Position numbers and translations under genes: made by a program. This document shows, one piece after another, positions 17,581 through 28,200 of a stretch of 64,000 nt of DNA. The notes beneath the pieces are model-generated. The model was not told the origin of the DNA and made no database searches. It worked only from the letters and a program-made list of their open reading frames with translations. The stretch's first letter is position 1. Each line of letters opens with the position of its first letter. The stretch comes from Polyangiaceae bacterium (lineage in GTDB: Bacteria > Myxococcota_A > Polyangia > Polyangiales > Polyangiaceae), in NCBI GenBank assembly GCA_041389725.1, contig JAWKRG010000003.1, forward strand, positions 558,001 through 622,000. Reading direction: 5' to 3'.

Positions 17581-19032
17581 TCAATCTGGGGGTGTGCTCG
17601 GTCCAAGGGAGTCGAGGCGGATACGAGCGATGGTGACGGAGTCGTCTTTGAATTGATACTTGGTGAAGATTTCGTCACAGGTGATCCCCAGGGGAGACAG
17701 GAACATCGTCCCCTGGACGGCCAGCGACGACTTGATGATCCATGACGCCCCGTCTTTCAGGCGAACCAGGAACAAGTCCACGCCAGTCGGGCTCCCCTCA
17801 GGGCCCGCATAAACCGTTCGCGTCGCATACCCGCAGCCCACCGCGTAGGGGTAGGGTTCCAGATTCCCTGGGTCCGAGCGAAGGCGCCGCATGGTTTTTG
17901 CAACGGCGTTCGGGTCCGTGCTGAAGGGCGCGGTCATGACCGAGCGTTTCGGGTAGACCAGACCCGTCGTGGTCTTGCCTTCGCCATACATCCAAACCAT
18001 GTCTACGCCATCGGTCGCGAACATCGCCGCGCCTTGGGTCTTGTCGCCGTAGAACCGCTGGATCGGGACGACCCCGCCAGCTTGTGTCCACGCCATCACT
18101 CCTTTGTAGCCACCCCCGCCCACCTCGAAGAACAGGTTCGGACCAATGCCGCGGACATTCGAAGGAATCAGGGCCTCGGGATCCTTGCTGATATCGTAGA
18201 CGGTGACATCGCTATCGCTGTCCCAGGGTCGCGCGAACAAGCCCGCTCGCCATCGAATGATCCATTCAGACGTCATGCGCCACGACGTCTCGTTCTGCGG
18301 GTCCATGGGCTGTTTGATCACGTTGGTCGGGAGCTGCCCGAACTTCCCACCAAGCACGCCCTCGCTGCCCTGAAGCTCACCTGGCATCCCGTCACCCGAC
18401 ACGCGAAAAAGATACCGCCCGCCCTGCAGCCCCGAGTCGCCCACCTCGCATCCGCTGTTTGCGGGATTCGCTTGATAGAACGCGGTGAGCACGGGCCCGT
18501 CTACGTCCGCCACTAGACGCAGGCGTTTGGACTTGTCGTCGTCCATGTAGACGCGATCGAACTGCAGGTACGATTTCCCAGCCGCAACGTCGTGCCAGAA
18601 GTATGGGAAAATCGCGAGCGACAGGGTCGCCGTTGTCGTCCAGGGCGTCTTCATTCGCTGGCAGCTGACGCCCTGGGGGCCGAGCGCCGGACAGGTTTCC
18701 CACTGCACCGGGTCGAGCGCCGGCGCGCCAGGCCCAGGCACGTAGAGGCGACACGCGCAGGTGTAGCCGGTGTACTCCACGAACCCCTCGGGCACTCCTT
18801 CCGGAATGGGCTTAGGCGCGCAGGTCCCGCTACCGCCCGAGCCACCGCTGCCTCCGCTCCCGCCGAGTGGACCACCACCGCCGCCAGAACCCATGGCCGC
18901 AGTTCCGCCACTGCCGGCGCCGCCGAGCGCGCCCACACCACCGCCAGCGGACGGGGATGCCGCCTCCTCGCCGCACGCGCATCCCAGCAAGAGCACGGCG
19001 CACACGGCGAGGAGACTGACGGGACGCAGCAC
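17581..19032 (-). CDS. Glycine-linker lipoprotein, function unknown
   Basis: About 483 residues. GTG 19032 is chosen because it overlaps the upstream stop by one base (TAGTG) and AAAGG lies six bases before it; GTG 19053 is the alternative. The signal ends in LLLGCAC. A roughly 45-residue Gly/Ser-rich spacer follows (GSGGGGGPLGGSGGSGGSGG), then a Cys-containing domain with CAPKP, YTCACRLY and WETCPAL, then an extended beta-rich body with repeated strand-turn units (for example DKTQGAAMFATDGVDMVWMY). This suggests a beta-propeller or similar fold on the cell surface. No enzyme motif is recognised. It is coupled to the large lipoprotein upstream. Confidence 0.75.
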   Translation of the reverse strand: MLRPVSLLAVCAVLLLGCACGEEAASPSAGGGVGALGGAGSGGTAAMGSGGGGGPLGGSGGSGGSGGSGTCAPKPIPEGVPEGFVEYTGYTCACRLYVPGPGAPALDPVQWETCPALGPQGVSCQRMKTPWTTTATLSLAIFPYFWHDVAAGKSYLQFDRVYMDDDKSKRLRLVADVDGPVLTAFYQANPANSGCEVGDSGLQGGRYLFRVSGDGMPGELQGSEGVLGGKFGQLPTNVIKQPMDPQNETSWRMTSEWIIRWRAGLFARPWDSDSDVTVYDISKDPEALIPSNVRGIGPNLFFEVGGGGYKGVMAWTQAGGVVPIQRFYGDKTQGAAMFATDGVDMVWMYGEGKTTTGLVYPKRSVMTAPFSTDPNAVAKTMRRLRSDPGNLEPYPYAVGCGYATRTVYAGPEGSPTGVDLFLVRLKDGASWIIKSSLAVQGTMFLSPLGITCDEIFTKYQFKDDSVTIARIRLDSLGPSTPPD

Positions 19033-22000
19033 TACAGACCTTTCGCGAAGCACGAGTGGAGCTTCACTGGCTTCAATGGTAGCGACGAAAGCCGTTCTGG
19101 ATCGAGACCCTTCTTGAGTCCCGGTGGGCGACGGATCAACCAGTAGCCATCGTCGTCGACGACCAGGGGCGCCTCCAAATGGCCGACCATGGGGTTCGAC
19201 GTCTCTACCTGCAAGCCAGCCGTGTCATTGCGGAAGCGCGCGATCACGAACACCGGCGCCACGGTGCCGCCCGTCACGAGCAGCACCGACCCGTCGCGGT
19301 CCGTCACCAGCGAGTGTCGCGACCACTGCGGAAGCCCGAGGCGCTCCAGCAGCACACGCGTTTCAGCGGTGCGCGGGTCGTAGGTGAGCAAGCGACGCTG
19401 GACGAGGAAGTGCTTGCCCGGCTTTTCGTCCACAATCCACAGCAAGCCGTCGCCGTGTGAGTAGGTCGCCGTCAACACTTCACCCAACGTCAAGTCCGCT
19501 GGCGGCGGCAAGACTTGCCAGGTGGGCTCGCCAAGCACGCGGCTCCAGATCTCGGCCATGGGGCTGCCTGCGCTGTCCTTCCCGCCAAGCAAGAACACCC
19601 GACCCTGGCTGCGACTGTACACCCCAACGGACTCGAAGCGCTGAGGAAGCACGTTGAACGTTGCAGCCGAGGAAGTGACGCCGTCGTCGATACCTCCGAG
19701 GCTGATCAGATCGCGCTGGGAAAGTAGGCGGCCGTCCGCCACGAACACTTGCTCGGCAATCGAAGTGCCGTCACTCGTGATCCCCACCGCGAGGGGCGCC
19801 GATGCACTACTGCCGATGTAGACCGAGGGTTCCGCCTGGGAAAGCCACGTCAAACCAGCGCTCAGACTATTCGTCAGGTCCGTGGAGAGCGGAGTAGCGA
19901 GTTCGCTCAGAGTGCCCGCCGTCGTGAGCACGCCAACCCCGCCAGACGGATGGATCGCGATGACACGCGAAACCGGGGACGGAAGCTCCAGCACGGACTC
20001 GAGCCCACAGGCATCGCACTCTCGCGCAGGCAAACCGAGGGCGGGACCGCAATGGGGGCAGTCGCGTACGATCCACGGGAAGATCGAACCGCGGATGCCA
20101 AAGAGCTGTCGAGCCTCCTGCACGGGGTTCAGCTCTTCGTAGTGGTTGGAGAGGCCGCTGGCGGGCTCGGTGGGGGGGGCGCCTTTCAGGTAGTGAACGC
20201 CAAGGCTGGCGTCGCTCATGCCAATGGCGGTGTTCGAGTGCGTCCAGAAGCGGCCGCGAGCCTTGAAGTTGATCGCACCCTCTGCTGCAGTGAGGTTTGG
20301 AACCCAGGTCCCCCAGGGCGTGCTCCGCCAGTAGTCGTAGTCCGCCAGGTAGTTCCAAACGCGGTTGTAGGTGTGCCCAACACCGTAAGTCCGGTTGGTG
20401 TCGTTGACGTCGACCACGTCGTACGTGAGGCTGCCGAGCTTCAACGTGAACGCCACGCGATGCCAGAGCGACGACGTATTCTCCGTTTCTCGACTCCCAA
20501 AGGGGGAGAGAAAGTCTTCTAACACCGCGGCGTCCTCGAAACAAAACGCGTTAGCACTGGGGTCATGCATGCAGAACCGGTATCTGGTTTCGCCCACGTT
20601 GACCGCACGCTCGGTCGGCTGGCTCGCCGCACGGTCGAAGGAGCCGCGCGGATCGAACTCCAAGTGGTGAAGGGCAACAGACACCCTTCGGTCCGCCGCG
20701 AACAGGCTGCCGCTAACTGAGGTCAAGAACTTCGGCTCGAACCGCGGGCAAGGCACGGGGTCGCAGGCGTCACCGAGGATCTCCGCGCCTCTGGCCCGCT
20801 CGGCATCGGCGTTGCAGTTGTCCTGCGTCTTGTTTGGAATGGTCGGGCAGTTGTCGCCGGGCGCGTCATTGCACTCGACGTTGCAAACACCGTCACCGTC
20901 CGGATCTGGGTCGTCGCTGCCGTCGCAGTCACAGAGCTCGCACGCGTCCCCCACACCGTCACCGTCCTGGTCCTTCTGCGACGCGTTGGCCACGTCGGGA
21001 CAGTTGTCAGCGCTCGACGGAATGCCGTCGGCGTCTTGGTCGATGGCGAAGGACAGGCGCACCCGGCCGGCGGGCATACGGAGGGTTTCACAGTCACCTG
21101 GCCCCACACAGCCGAGCGCTCCTCTGCAGCACTCCTGCGTGACAATGCTGTACGTGCACGAGCCCGGATTCCCGAAAAGCGGGTCGTTGCAACGCACGCA
21201 AACGTCGGCCTGCGAAGCGTCGGCACCTAGGAAGTGCTCGTATCCCGGTGGGCACCACGCCGTACCCTCAGCCGACGTCACGGGATAGTGGTACTCTGGG
21301 TTTGGCGCATATGAGCCAACGCTCTTCGCGAACAGTCCGTAGGCCAGTGCCGTCAGGGACGCCGGAAGCCCATGGTTCTTGATGTAGCTCGCGCAAAGCG
21401 ACGAAGTCGGATTGCACCCCTCACCCGCCCCGGGTGCTTGGAACAGAGTCCCCGGATAGTTGAAGTAGGGCAGCAACTGCTGCTCCATCACGGTTCGCAC
21501 GCGGGAGTTGATTTCCTTGTACACGTTCGTCGCGGCCGAGCGGTTTGCCTCTGCACTGCAATCGCCTATTCCAAACAGTTCCTGAACGAAAGTTTGTGCG
21601 GTTGCGGCACACAGTGCTTCGACTCCGCCCGAGCAGTACAATCCACGGTCCGCCGAGATGATCAAGTCACCGACCCCACCGGGCACATTGACAGTGATTC
21701 CCGGTTCCACAACAGCTCGCACGTTCAAGCAGCCGTTAGGGTAGCTCTCGCCGCCCGGCACGTTCTTCATCCATTTCAGATCTGGTCGGAACTGTAGCGC
21801 CGATTTCAGAGCCGTCCCACAACCTGGCTTCGTCTCGGGAATCAAACCTATGAAGAACCGCAAGACCGAGAACCGAGTGTTCACGATGAACCCGTTGCAG
21901 CGAATCTCCGAAGGCTCGTAGCCGATGAAGTTCAGAAGCGAGACCGGAATGCGCTCCTTCATCCCGACGTTCATCCGATCGATCAACTCCTTGCACAAAG

Positions 22001-22781
22001 TCGACCCGAACGTGCCTTCGGCATTCCCCATGGCGTCGACCAGCTTGCACTCGTTGCGCGCGGCGGTGTCGCCGACCGGCGTCAGCGTCACCGGCAACCA
22101 AAGCCCAGTCTGGCCATTGCGGGTCTCGATGCTGAGCTCGTCGGGATGGAAGCGCACCAAGAGCTCGCGGTTGTCCCCGACAAGGATACGCCTGAGCATG
22201 AACCACGGATCCGGGGCCCCGGAAGCAGGCGCCAATTCGACCCCAAGCTGTCCGCCTTGTACCTGACTCCAGCTGAAGCCCGAGATGCCCGGAATGACAC
22301 TCACACGCGTCGGATCGAAATTGATGAATGTCGACTCATGAAACAGGCTCACGCTCGGTACGCCCCCCGCGAAGCGCTTGGGTTGCAGGCACATGCTGAG
22401 CGGCCCGGTCGAGCAGCATGGTGCGCCACTCGACGAAGGACCGGCACAGCCTGGCAGGCCAGCAAAATTTGCCGTCGCGTTCATCGTCATGACCGCGTGT
22501 CCAGCGTCCGTTTGAGAGTCGAACAGATTCACCAGCGCAGTTCTCAAGGGCGCGATGGTCTCGTTGTCGATGATCACGTCACCCCGCTGCCCTCCCGGTA
22601 CCGTGGGGTCGATGAAGACCACGCCGGGCTGAACCACGCCGGGGCCGTCATGCACGTCCGTCTGCGCGATGTTCAACTCGGTGCAACCGAGTACGACGCC
22701 TCCCAAGGCGAGCAGCCGTCCCAGCGTCCGTGCTGCACCCTTCATCCCATGCCGCCCACTACCGCTTGTTGCGCTTTGCAT
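19032..22781 (-). CDS. Large lipoprotein with thrombospondin type-3 repeats and kelch-like end
   Basis: About 1,249 residues. ATG 22781 is preferred to earlier starts because GGAGG sits five bases upstream; the signal ends at GGVVLGC. The N-terminal 550 residues are Cys-bearing and unrecognised. The middle holds Ca-binding thrombospondin type-3 repeats (DQDADGIPSSADNCPDVANA, then DQDGDGVGDACELCDCDGSD, then DNCPTIP). Further on is a CPHCG...CDACG four-Cys zinc-ribbon-like knuckle. The C-terminal third has kelch/propeller blades (VFLLGGKDSAGSPMAEIW, SVLLVTGG). This architecture suits a surface adhesin or scaffold. It is the first gene of a two-gene lipoprotein operon. Confidence 0.82.
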   Translation of the reverse strand: MQSATSGSGRHGMKGAARTLGRLLALGGVVLGCTELNIAQTDVHDGPGVVQPGVVFIDPTVPGGQRGDVIIDNETIAPLRTALVNLFDSQTDAGHAVMTMNATANFAGLPGCAGPSSSGAPCCSTGPLSMCLQPKRFAGGVPSVSLFHESTFINFDPTRVSVIPGISGFSWSQVQGGQLGVELAPASGAPDPWFMLRRILVGDNRELLVRFHPDELSIETRNGQTGLWLPVTLTPVGDTAARNECKLVDAMGNAEGTFGSTLCKELIDRMNVGMKERIPVSLLNFIGYEPSEIRCNGFIVNTRFSVLRFFIGLIPETKPGCGTALKSALQFRPDLKWMKNVPGGESYPNGCLNVRAVVEPGITVNVPGGVGDLIISADRGLYCSGGVEALCAATAQTFVQELFGIGDCSAEANRSAATNVYKEINSRVRTVMEQQLLPYFNYPGTLFQAPGAGEGCNPTSSLCASYIKNHGLPASLTALAYGLFAKSVGSYAPNPEYHYPVTSAEGTAWCPPGYEHFLGADASQADVCVRCNDPLFGNPGSCTYSIVTQECCRGALGCVGPGDCETLRMPAGRVRLSFAIDQDADGIPSSADNCPDVANASQKDQDGDGVGDACELCDCDGSDDPDPDGDGVCNVECNDAPGDNCPTIPNKTQDNCNADAERARGAEILGDACDPVPCPRFEPKFLTSVSGSLFAADRRVSVALHHLEFDPRGSFDRAASQPTERAVNVGETRYRFCMHDPSANAFCFEDAAVLEDFLSPFGSRETENTSSLWHRVAFTLKLGSLTYDVVDVNDTNRTYGVGHTYNRVWNYLADYDYWRSTPWGTWVPNLTAAEGAINFKARGRFWTHSNTAIGMSDASLGVHYLKGAPPTEPASGLSNHYEELNPVQEARQLFGIRGSIFPWIVRDCPHCGPALGLPARECDACGLESVLELPSPVSRVIAIHPSGGVGVLTTAGTLSELATPLSTDLTNSLSAGLTWLSQAEPSVYIGSSASAPLAVGITSDGTSIAEQVFVADGRLLSQRDLISLGGIDDGVTSSAATFNVLPQRFESVGVYSRSQGRVFLLGGKDSAGSPMAEIWSRVLGEPTWQVLPPPADLTLGEVLTATYSHGDGLLWIVDEKPGKHFLVQRRLLTYDPRTAETRVLLERLGLPQWSRHSLVTDRDGSVLLVTGGTVAPVFVIARFRNDTAGLQVETSNPMVGHLEAPLVVDDDGYWLIRRPPGLKKGLDPERLSSLPLKPVKLHSCFAKGL

Positions 22782-23144
22782 GTCCACCTCCCGCAACATG
22801 AACGATACCACCTTCGGCAACGGCGGAACGGCACAGCAACGCACGTCGATCACTTTTGTGAGCGCCTCCCCTACATTTGGAAAAGTGCGTGTATTCGAGC
22901 TGCCATGGGGGACGAGCGCGCAGTTGAGCAAACTTTGCTCAACTTGACGACGCGGGCGCGGCGCTGACAACTGTGATGGTCCGAGTCAGGTTGCGGCTAC
23001 GGGGCGACGCGGGCGCGACATGGGAGATCCAATGGTGGGCGGACGGGCAAGCCGCGTTCCTTGCCGATACCGTTACGTGCGGCCCCCGACCGCCTCCTTT
23101 GCGCGTTCCTTGCCGTCGGGGCGTGTGATCGGGTGCCTGGCTGC
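22782..23144. other. Intergenic region at the edge of the defence island
   Basis: These 363 bases separate the RelA/SpoT gene stop from the large lipoprotein start. Minus-strand open frames here are low-complexity and start inside the RelA/SpoT gene, so no gene is called. Apart from the dyad listed separately and the lipoprotein ribosome site, nothing distinct is seen. Confidence 0.5.
22924..22942. promoter_or_regulatory. Perfect 9-bp dyad (TTGAGCAAA-C-TTTGCTCAA)
   Basis: The arms match perfectly around a single central base and are AT-richer than the surroundings, which is typical of a dimeric repressor operator. It lies about 140 bases upstream of the large lipoprotein start. No T run follows, so it is less like an intrinsic terminator. 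Confidence 0.45.
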
Positions 23145-24143
23145 TCACAGTTCCGTGGCAGCCACTCCGGCCGCTTTCGCGAACAGTGCCACGATGTCGG
23201 CGATGCCGAACACTGCGATGTCCAAGCCTGGGGCCAGCACGGCCTTGTCCGCGAGAACACCGAACGTGGTCTGATACAGCGAAAGACTCCGAGGCACGCC
23301 GTTGATGGCAGTGGCGTTGGCCCAATTCTCGAAACAGTCTAGCGCATCCTTGACGACGCTTGTGACCTCCGCATGCGCCGCCCGCCCCCTGCGGTTGCGC
23401 CGATTTGCCTCCGCCCTGCACAACGCATACACGTTGTCGATGAAGCGATTCCAGGCAGACGGCCGCAATTCGGATGGTAGTCGCCTTGCTTCGAAGAGTG
23501 ACTTGAATCGCCGGAGCATCTGGCGTTTCAACTCCGACTCCTCCCACTGGCCTGGTAGCACCTCCTCGGCCGTGCGTTCGAAACCAGCGATGGCCAGGTC
23601 GATCTGCTCGACGCTCGCCCGTAGAGCCGCAGCAAGCCGATGGCGCTTCCAGTCTACGTGGTCGGCCTTGTAGGATAGCGCGTGCGTCGTTGTCGACCAC
23701 GCGTGCTCGAACGCCGTACGGATCTGGACCTCAAACGGCGTGGACTTCAGGGGAGAGCCCTCGCGTTCCGGGCTGGCTCGCAGTCGCCCGATGAACCGTG
23801 GCGAATCAAAGCGGAAGACGTCTGGAGGCATGCGTGTCGAGGACCGCTGGCGAAGGGCCACGCGCTCGAAAGCGTTGTCCAGCAACTCCAAGACGCGCGC
23901 TTCGTCACGTAGTGACGGGACAATCACGGTCGCTGCATACAAGTCGTCGAGTTCGTCCCACGACTTGACGCGACCCGTTTCGAGCTTCTCAGCGAACGAA
24001 TCGAGAGTCTTGATGCGGTCCGCTAGACCGTAATTAGCAGACTCACAAATCGGCACTAGCTGCTCTCGGACGAGCGCCTGCAGGGCGGGCGCATGAGCCG
24101 CCAGGTCGTCGTATCGCTTTTTGACCGACGTAGACACCACCAT
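23145..24143 (-). CDS. RelA/SpoT-domain protein
   Basis: A 332-residue protein with a single RelA/SpoT nucleotidyltransferase-type domain and no HD hydrolase, TGS or ACT domain. Diagnostic segments are the early DSFAEKLETGRVKSWDELDD, the strand LYAATVIVPS, and the late block PFEVQIRTAFEHAW followed by THALSYK, which matches the conserved QIRT...HAW...H..YK of the family. The usual GYRSxH motif is not evident; the region reads RFDSPRFIGRLRAS, so (p)ppGpp synthesis is uncertain. The C-terminal half is helical and unrecognised. The start lies 5 bases after the DUF262 stop with GAGG upstream. Standalone RelA/SpoT domains are known as toxins (toxSAS, CapRel), so an effector role is possible. Confidence 0.82.
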   Translation of the reverse strand: MVVSTSVKKRYDDLAAHAPALQALVREQLVPICESANYGLADRIKTLDSFAEKLETGRVKSWDELDDLYAATVIVPSLRDEARVLELLDNAFERVALRQRSSTRMPPDVFRFDSPRFIGRLRASPEREGSPLKSTPFEVQIRTAFEHAWSTTTHALSYKADHVDWKRHRLAAALRASVEQIDLAIAGFERTAEEVLPGQWEESELKRQMLRRFKSLFEARRLPSELRPSAWNRFIDNVYALCRAEANRRNRRGRAAHAEVTSVVKDALDCFENWANATAINGVPRSLSLYQTTFGVLADKAVLAPGLDIAVFGIADIVALFAKAAGVAATEL

Positions 24144-24148
24144 GCGCG

Positions 24149-25168
24149 CTACCTCAGGACCTTTGCCAGGATCTCGGTCCGCTTCTTACGGTTCCCTGTG
24201 TCCCCAGCCGCGCTGCGTGCGGCCTCAAAGTACGCCCGTAGATCGTCGTCCGCTCGACGGTCGTCCTCGGAATCCACCTTCCGGATAAACTGCTCAAGCC
24301 TGGGTCCAGCATCTGGGGCGGGTGCCAGCGCGCCGCCTCTCTGAAGCTCCACCACAGCGGCAACCAGCGCGTAGAAGTCGACTTGGTTTCTCAGGCGGGT
24401 AGTTCGCAGGCCATCCGCGGCGCCGAGCAATTCCTTTATGTAGGCGATTGCGTCTCTGAATGTCGATTCAACCTGCAACCGGTCGTCCCAGGTCTCGTCG
24501 CGCTCAGAGAACGCTTCGTCGAGTTCACTCTGCGAGTAGCCGCGCGGTGCCCTCTCGATCATGAGCAGAAGGTCAGCGACAAGCTGCACGTCCTTCATCT
24601 GGCGCTTGGACTGCGCGACGATCCGAGGGAAGTCCGGCAGTTCCATACTAAGCCACTCCGCAAGCTCTTCGCTGGCCTGGATGAACTGACCCGAGAAGCG
24701 CGCGTGTCGCAGCTCCTGAGGCGTGAGCTTCGCCACGTTCTTGTTGATGCGGTCAAAGATGTCGTTGATCACGTTCTCGGCACTCGTGGGCAAGTACTCG
24801 ACTAGAAACTGATAGCCCCAAAAGGCTCGCTTCTCGTCGTCCGGCATGTCGCGGAAGTACATGCCCGAAAGTGCAGAAACGGGGCATTTGTCACTGACGG
24901 CATACAGGTCCGAAGCGAACTCGAAGATTGTGACCAGGCGCTGCTTTCCGTCCACCACGTTGTACTGTGCCCTGCCGCTTGGCTGGATGTCCTCGTAGAG
25001 GAAGATGGCGGGGGCCGGATAGCCAAGGAGTATCGTCTCAATGAACGAGTCCTTGTACGCCTGGTTCCACACGCTTCGTCGCTGGTACGGGGGGTCCAGC
25101 TCCAGCAACTCCCGCTGGTGCAGATCCCAGAACCAAGCGATCCCCTGGAAATTGTGTCTACGTTGCAT
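24149..25168 (-). CDS. DUF262 (ParB-like/GmrS-type) protein
   Basis: This 339-residue protein has the DUF262 N-terminal domain: LDPPYQRRSVW (about 24-34) and NVVDGKQRLVTI (70-81), corresponding to the family's PxYQR and DGQQR motifs, plus the FEFASDLYAV segment. DUF262 is a ParB/Srx-like fold and forms the GmrS half of GmrSD type IV restriction enzymes; the DUF1524 HNH nuclease half (GmrD) is absent. The C-terminal 200 residues are helical. It starts 57 bases after the hsdR stop and is nearly fused to the RelA/SpoT gene. NTP-driven sensing or nucleotide hydrolysis is known for relatives; its job here is inference. Confidence 0.88.
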   Translation of the reverse strand: MQRRHNFQGIAWFWDLHQRELLELDPPYQRRSVWNQAYKDSFIETILLGYPAPAIFLYEDIQPSGRAQYNVVDGKQRLVTIFEFASDLYAVSDKCPVSALSGMYFRDMPDDEKRAFWGYQFLVEYLPTSAENVINDIFDRINKNVAKLTPQELRHARFSGQFIQASEELAEWLSMELPDFPRIVAQSKRQMKDVQLVADLLLMIERAPRGYSQSELDEAFSERDETWDDRLQVESTFRDAIAYIKELLGAADGLRTTRLRNQVDFYALVAAVVELQRGGALAPAPDAGPRLEQFIRKVDSEDDRRADDDLRAYFEAARSAAGDTGNRKKRTEILAKVLR

Positions 25169-25225
25169 ACGTCAGTCTCTCCTGATAGGCGCGCGTCTCG
25201 ATCCGCCCTCGACGTGGGCCCAGTG

Positions 25226-28200
25226 TCATGCCCTCGCCCCCTCCGTCCAAAACTCCGACAAGAGCTCCGCTTGCTGTAGCACCGTGTTTGTGGCGGCTTC
25301 CTGCTTGTCGGGGGGGTAGCCGTACTTGCGCAAGATGCGCTTCACGATCACGCGCAGTCTCGAGCGGACCGACTCCTTGACGGTCCAGTCGATGGTGACG
25401 TTGCGACGGACGGATTCGACCAGTTCCCGCGCAATGGTCTTGAGCGTGTCGTCACCGAGCACCTTGACGGCGCTGTCGTTGACTTCCAAGGCGTCGTAGA
25501 AGGCCAGCTCGTCGGAGGTGAGGTTGAGCGACTCCCCGCGCTTGCTCGCTTCGCGCATGTCCTTGGCCAGCTCGATCAGTTCCTCGATGATCTGCGCGGC
25601 TTCGATCGCGCGGTTTTGGTAGCGGCGGATCGACTTTTCCAAGAGCTCCGCAAATGAACGAGACTGCACTAGGTTGTGCCGCGAGCGCGCCTTGACCTCG
25701 TCCTTGAGAAGCTTGCGCAGAAGCTCCACAGCGAGGTTCTTGTGCTCCATGCCGCGTACCTCCGCCAGGAACTGGTCCGAAAGAATCGAGATGTCGGGGT
25801 TCTTCAGCCCCGCAGCGGAGAAGATGTCGATCACTTGATCCGACACCACAGCCTTCGAGACGATCTGACGGATGGCTAGATCGAGATCACCGGAGGCTTT
25901 GCGCTCCCCTGCTGTGCTCTTCGCGATGGCAGTGCGCACGGCCTGGAAGAACCCGACGTCGTCGCGGATGCGGATGGCCTCATCGTGAGGGACCGCCAGC
26001 GCAAACGCCTTGGATACCTCGGTTACCAGCTGCAGGACGCGCTCCTTGCCGCCCTCCTGCGCCAACACGTGCTCCTGGGCAGCCGGCAGCAGCGATAGGC
26101 GCTGGCCGGGCGTGCCTGTCGTCCAGGCGCTCCAGTCGAACCCGCTGAAGAGGCCACAACATACCTCGTACTTCTCCAGCATGAGCGCGACCGCTTCCGC
26201 CTGGTCGATGGCGGTATCACCGCGACCGCCGCTCTGCGTGTAGGTGTGCAGCGCGCGCTTGAGTTGGTCCGCAAGGCCCAGGTAGTCGACCACCAAGCCG
26301 CCGGGCTTGTCGCGGAACACGCGGTTGACCCGGGCAATGGCCTGCATCAGTCCGTGGCCCTGCATCGGCTTGTCCACGTACATGGTGTGCATGCACGGCG
26401 CGTCGAACCCCGTGAGCCACATGTCGCGAACGATGACGAGCTTGAGCGGGTCGGCCGGGTCCTTGAAGCGCTTGGCCAGCGCCTCACGACGTGGCTTGTT
26501 TCGAATGTGACCTTGCCAGACAGCAGGGTCTGAGGCCGAGCCGGTCATGACCACCTTGATGGCTCCTTTCGCGTCGTCGTCATCGTGCCAGTCGGGGCGC
26601 AGGGCGACGATGGCATTGTAGAGGTCGACGCAGATTCGGCGGCTCATGCAGACCACCATCGCCTTGCCGTCCATGGCTTCGAGGCGCGTCTCAAAGTGAT
26701 CGACGAGATCTCCGGCCACCAGCGACATGCGTCGCTCGGTGCCGACCAAGGCCTCGAGCGCGGACCACTTGCTCTTCAGCTTCTCCTTGCCCTCGAGTTC
26801 CTCGCCCTCGGTGGCTTCTTCGAACTCCTCGTCGAGAGCAGGCACCTCATCGCTCTTCAGCTCGAGCTTGGCGAGCCGGCTCTCGTAGTAGATCGGCACG
26901 GTGGCGCCGTCCTGCACCGCGCGCTGGATGTCGTAGACGCTGACGTAGTCCCCGAAGACAGCCCGAGTGTTCTTGTCGGTGAGTTCGATGGGCGTGCCAG
27001 TGAAACCAATGAACGACGCGTTGGGCAGCGCATCACGCATATGCCGGGCGAAGCCGTCGATGAAGTCGTACTGGCTGCGGTGTGCTTCATCGGCGATGAC
27101 AACGATGTTCTCGCGATCCGACAGCAGTGGAAAAGTATCGCCGCGCGTCTCAGGCAAGAACTTCTGGATGGTGGTGAACACCACGCCGCCAGCTGCAACC
27201 TTGAGCAGTTCGCGCAGGTGGCTTCGGTCCTGGGCTTTCTCGGGTTCCTGCCGGAGCAACTGCTGACACCGCGAAAAGGTGCCGAACAGCTGCTCGTCCA
27301 AGTCATTGCGATCGGTGATGATGACCAGCGTCGGATTCTCCATCGCTGGGTGCAGCACCACGCGCCCCGCGTAGAACGCCATAGTCAGGCTCTTGCCCGA
27401 ACCCTGGGTGTGCCAGACGACGCCAACGCGCCGGGTGCCATCTGGCCGCGAGGCTTCTAGAGTCGCGTCTAGCGCTCGACCCACAGCGTGAAACTGGTGG
27501 TAGCCCGCTAGCTTCTTGATGACCATGTCGCCGTCGCTCTCGAAGACGACGAAGAAGCGCAGCAAATCGAGCAGCCGCCGATGCTCGAACACACCGCGGA
27601 TCAGCACCTCGAGCTGGGACATGGAGGCCGGGGCCAGCTCCTCTCCTTCGATGGTGCGCCAGGGAGCAAAGCGCTCTTTCTGCGCGGACAGCGTGCCGAT
27701 GCGTGCTTCGAGCCCATCGGAGATCACGAGGAGTTCGTTGAAGGTGAAGAGCCCCGGGATCTCGCTCTTGTACGTCTGGAGTTGCTGGTAGGCGCCCCAA
27801 ATGGTGGCGCTTTCGTTCGCGGCGTTCTTCAGCTCGATCACCGCGAGTGGCAGGCCGTTCACGTACACCACCACGTCGGGCCGCCGCGTGTGGCCGCTCT
27901 CGCTGACCGACAGCTGATTCACCGCCAACCAGTCGTTGTTGTCTGGTTCATCGAAGTCGACGACGCGCACTGGGTCGTAGCCGATGGTGCCATCGCCACG
28001 GAGGTATTCGACCGCCACTCCGTTGACGAGGTAGTCATGAAACTCGTGGTTGCTGTCGAGCAGCTGGGGCGACGAGATGCGCGTGAGCTTGCGGAGGGCT
28101 TCGTCGAGCCCTTCTTGGGGCACGCCTGGGTTGAGCGCGGTCAGCGCATCGCGCAGCCGTTGCTCAAGAACGACCTGCTCGTAGCTCTCGCGCTCCGCCG

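Noticed and set aside
24149..25168. Complete GmrSD type IV restriction enzyme
   Set aside because: The DUF1524 HNH part is not in this protein or the next gene.
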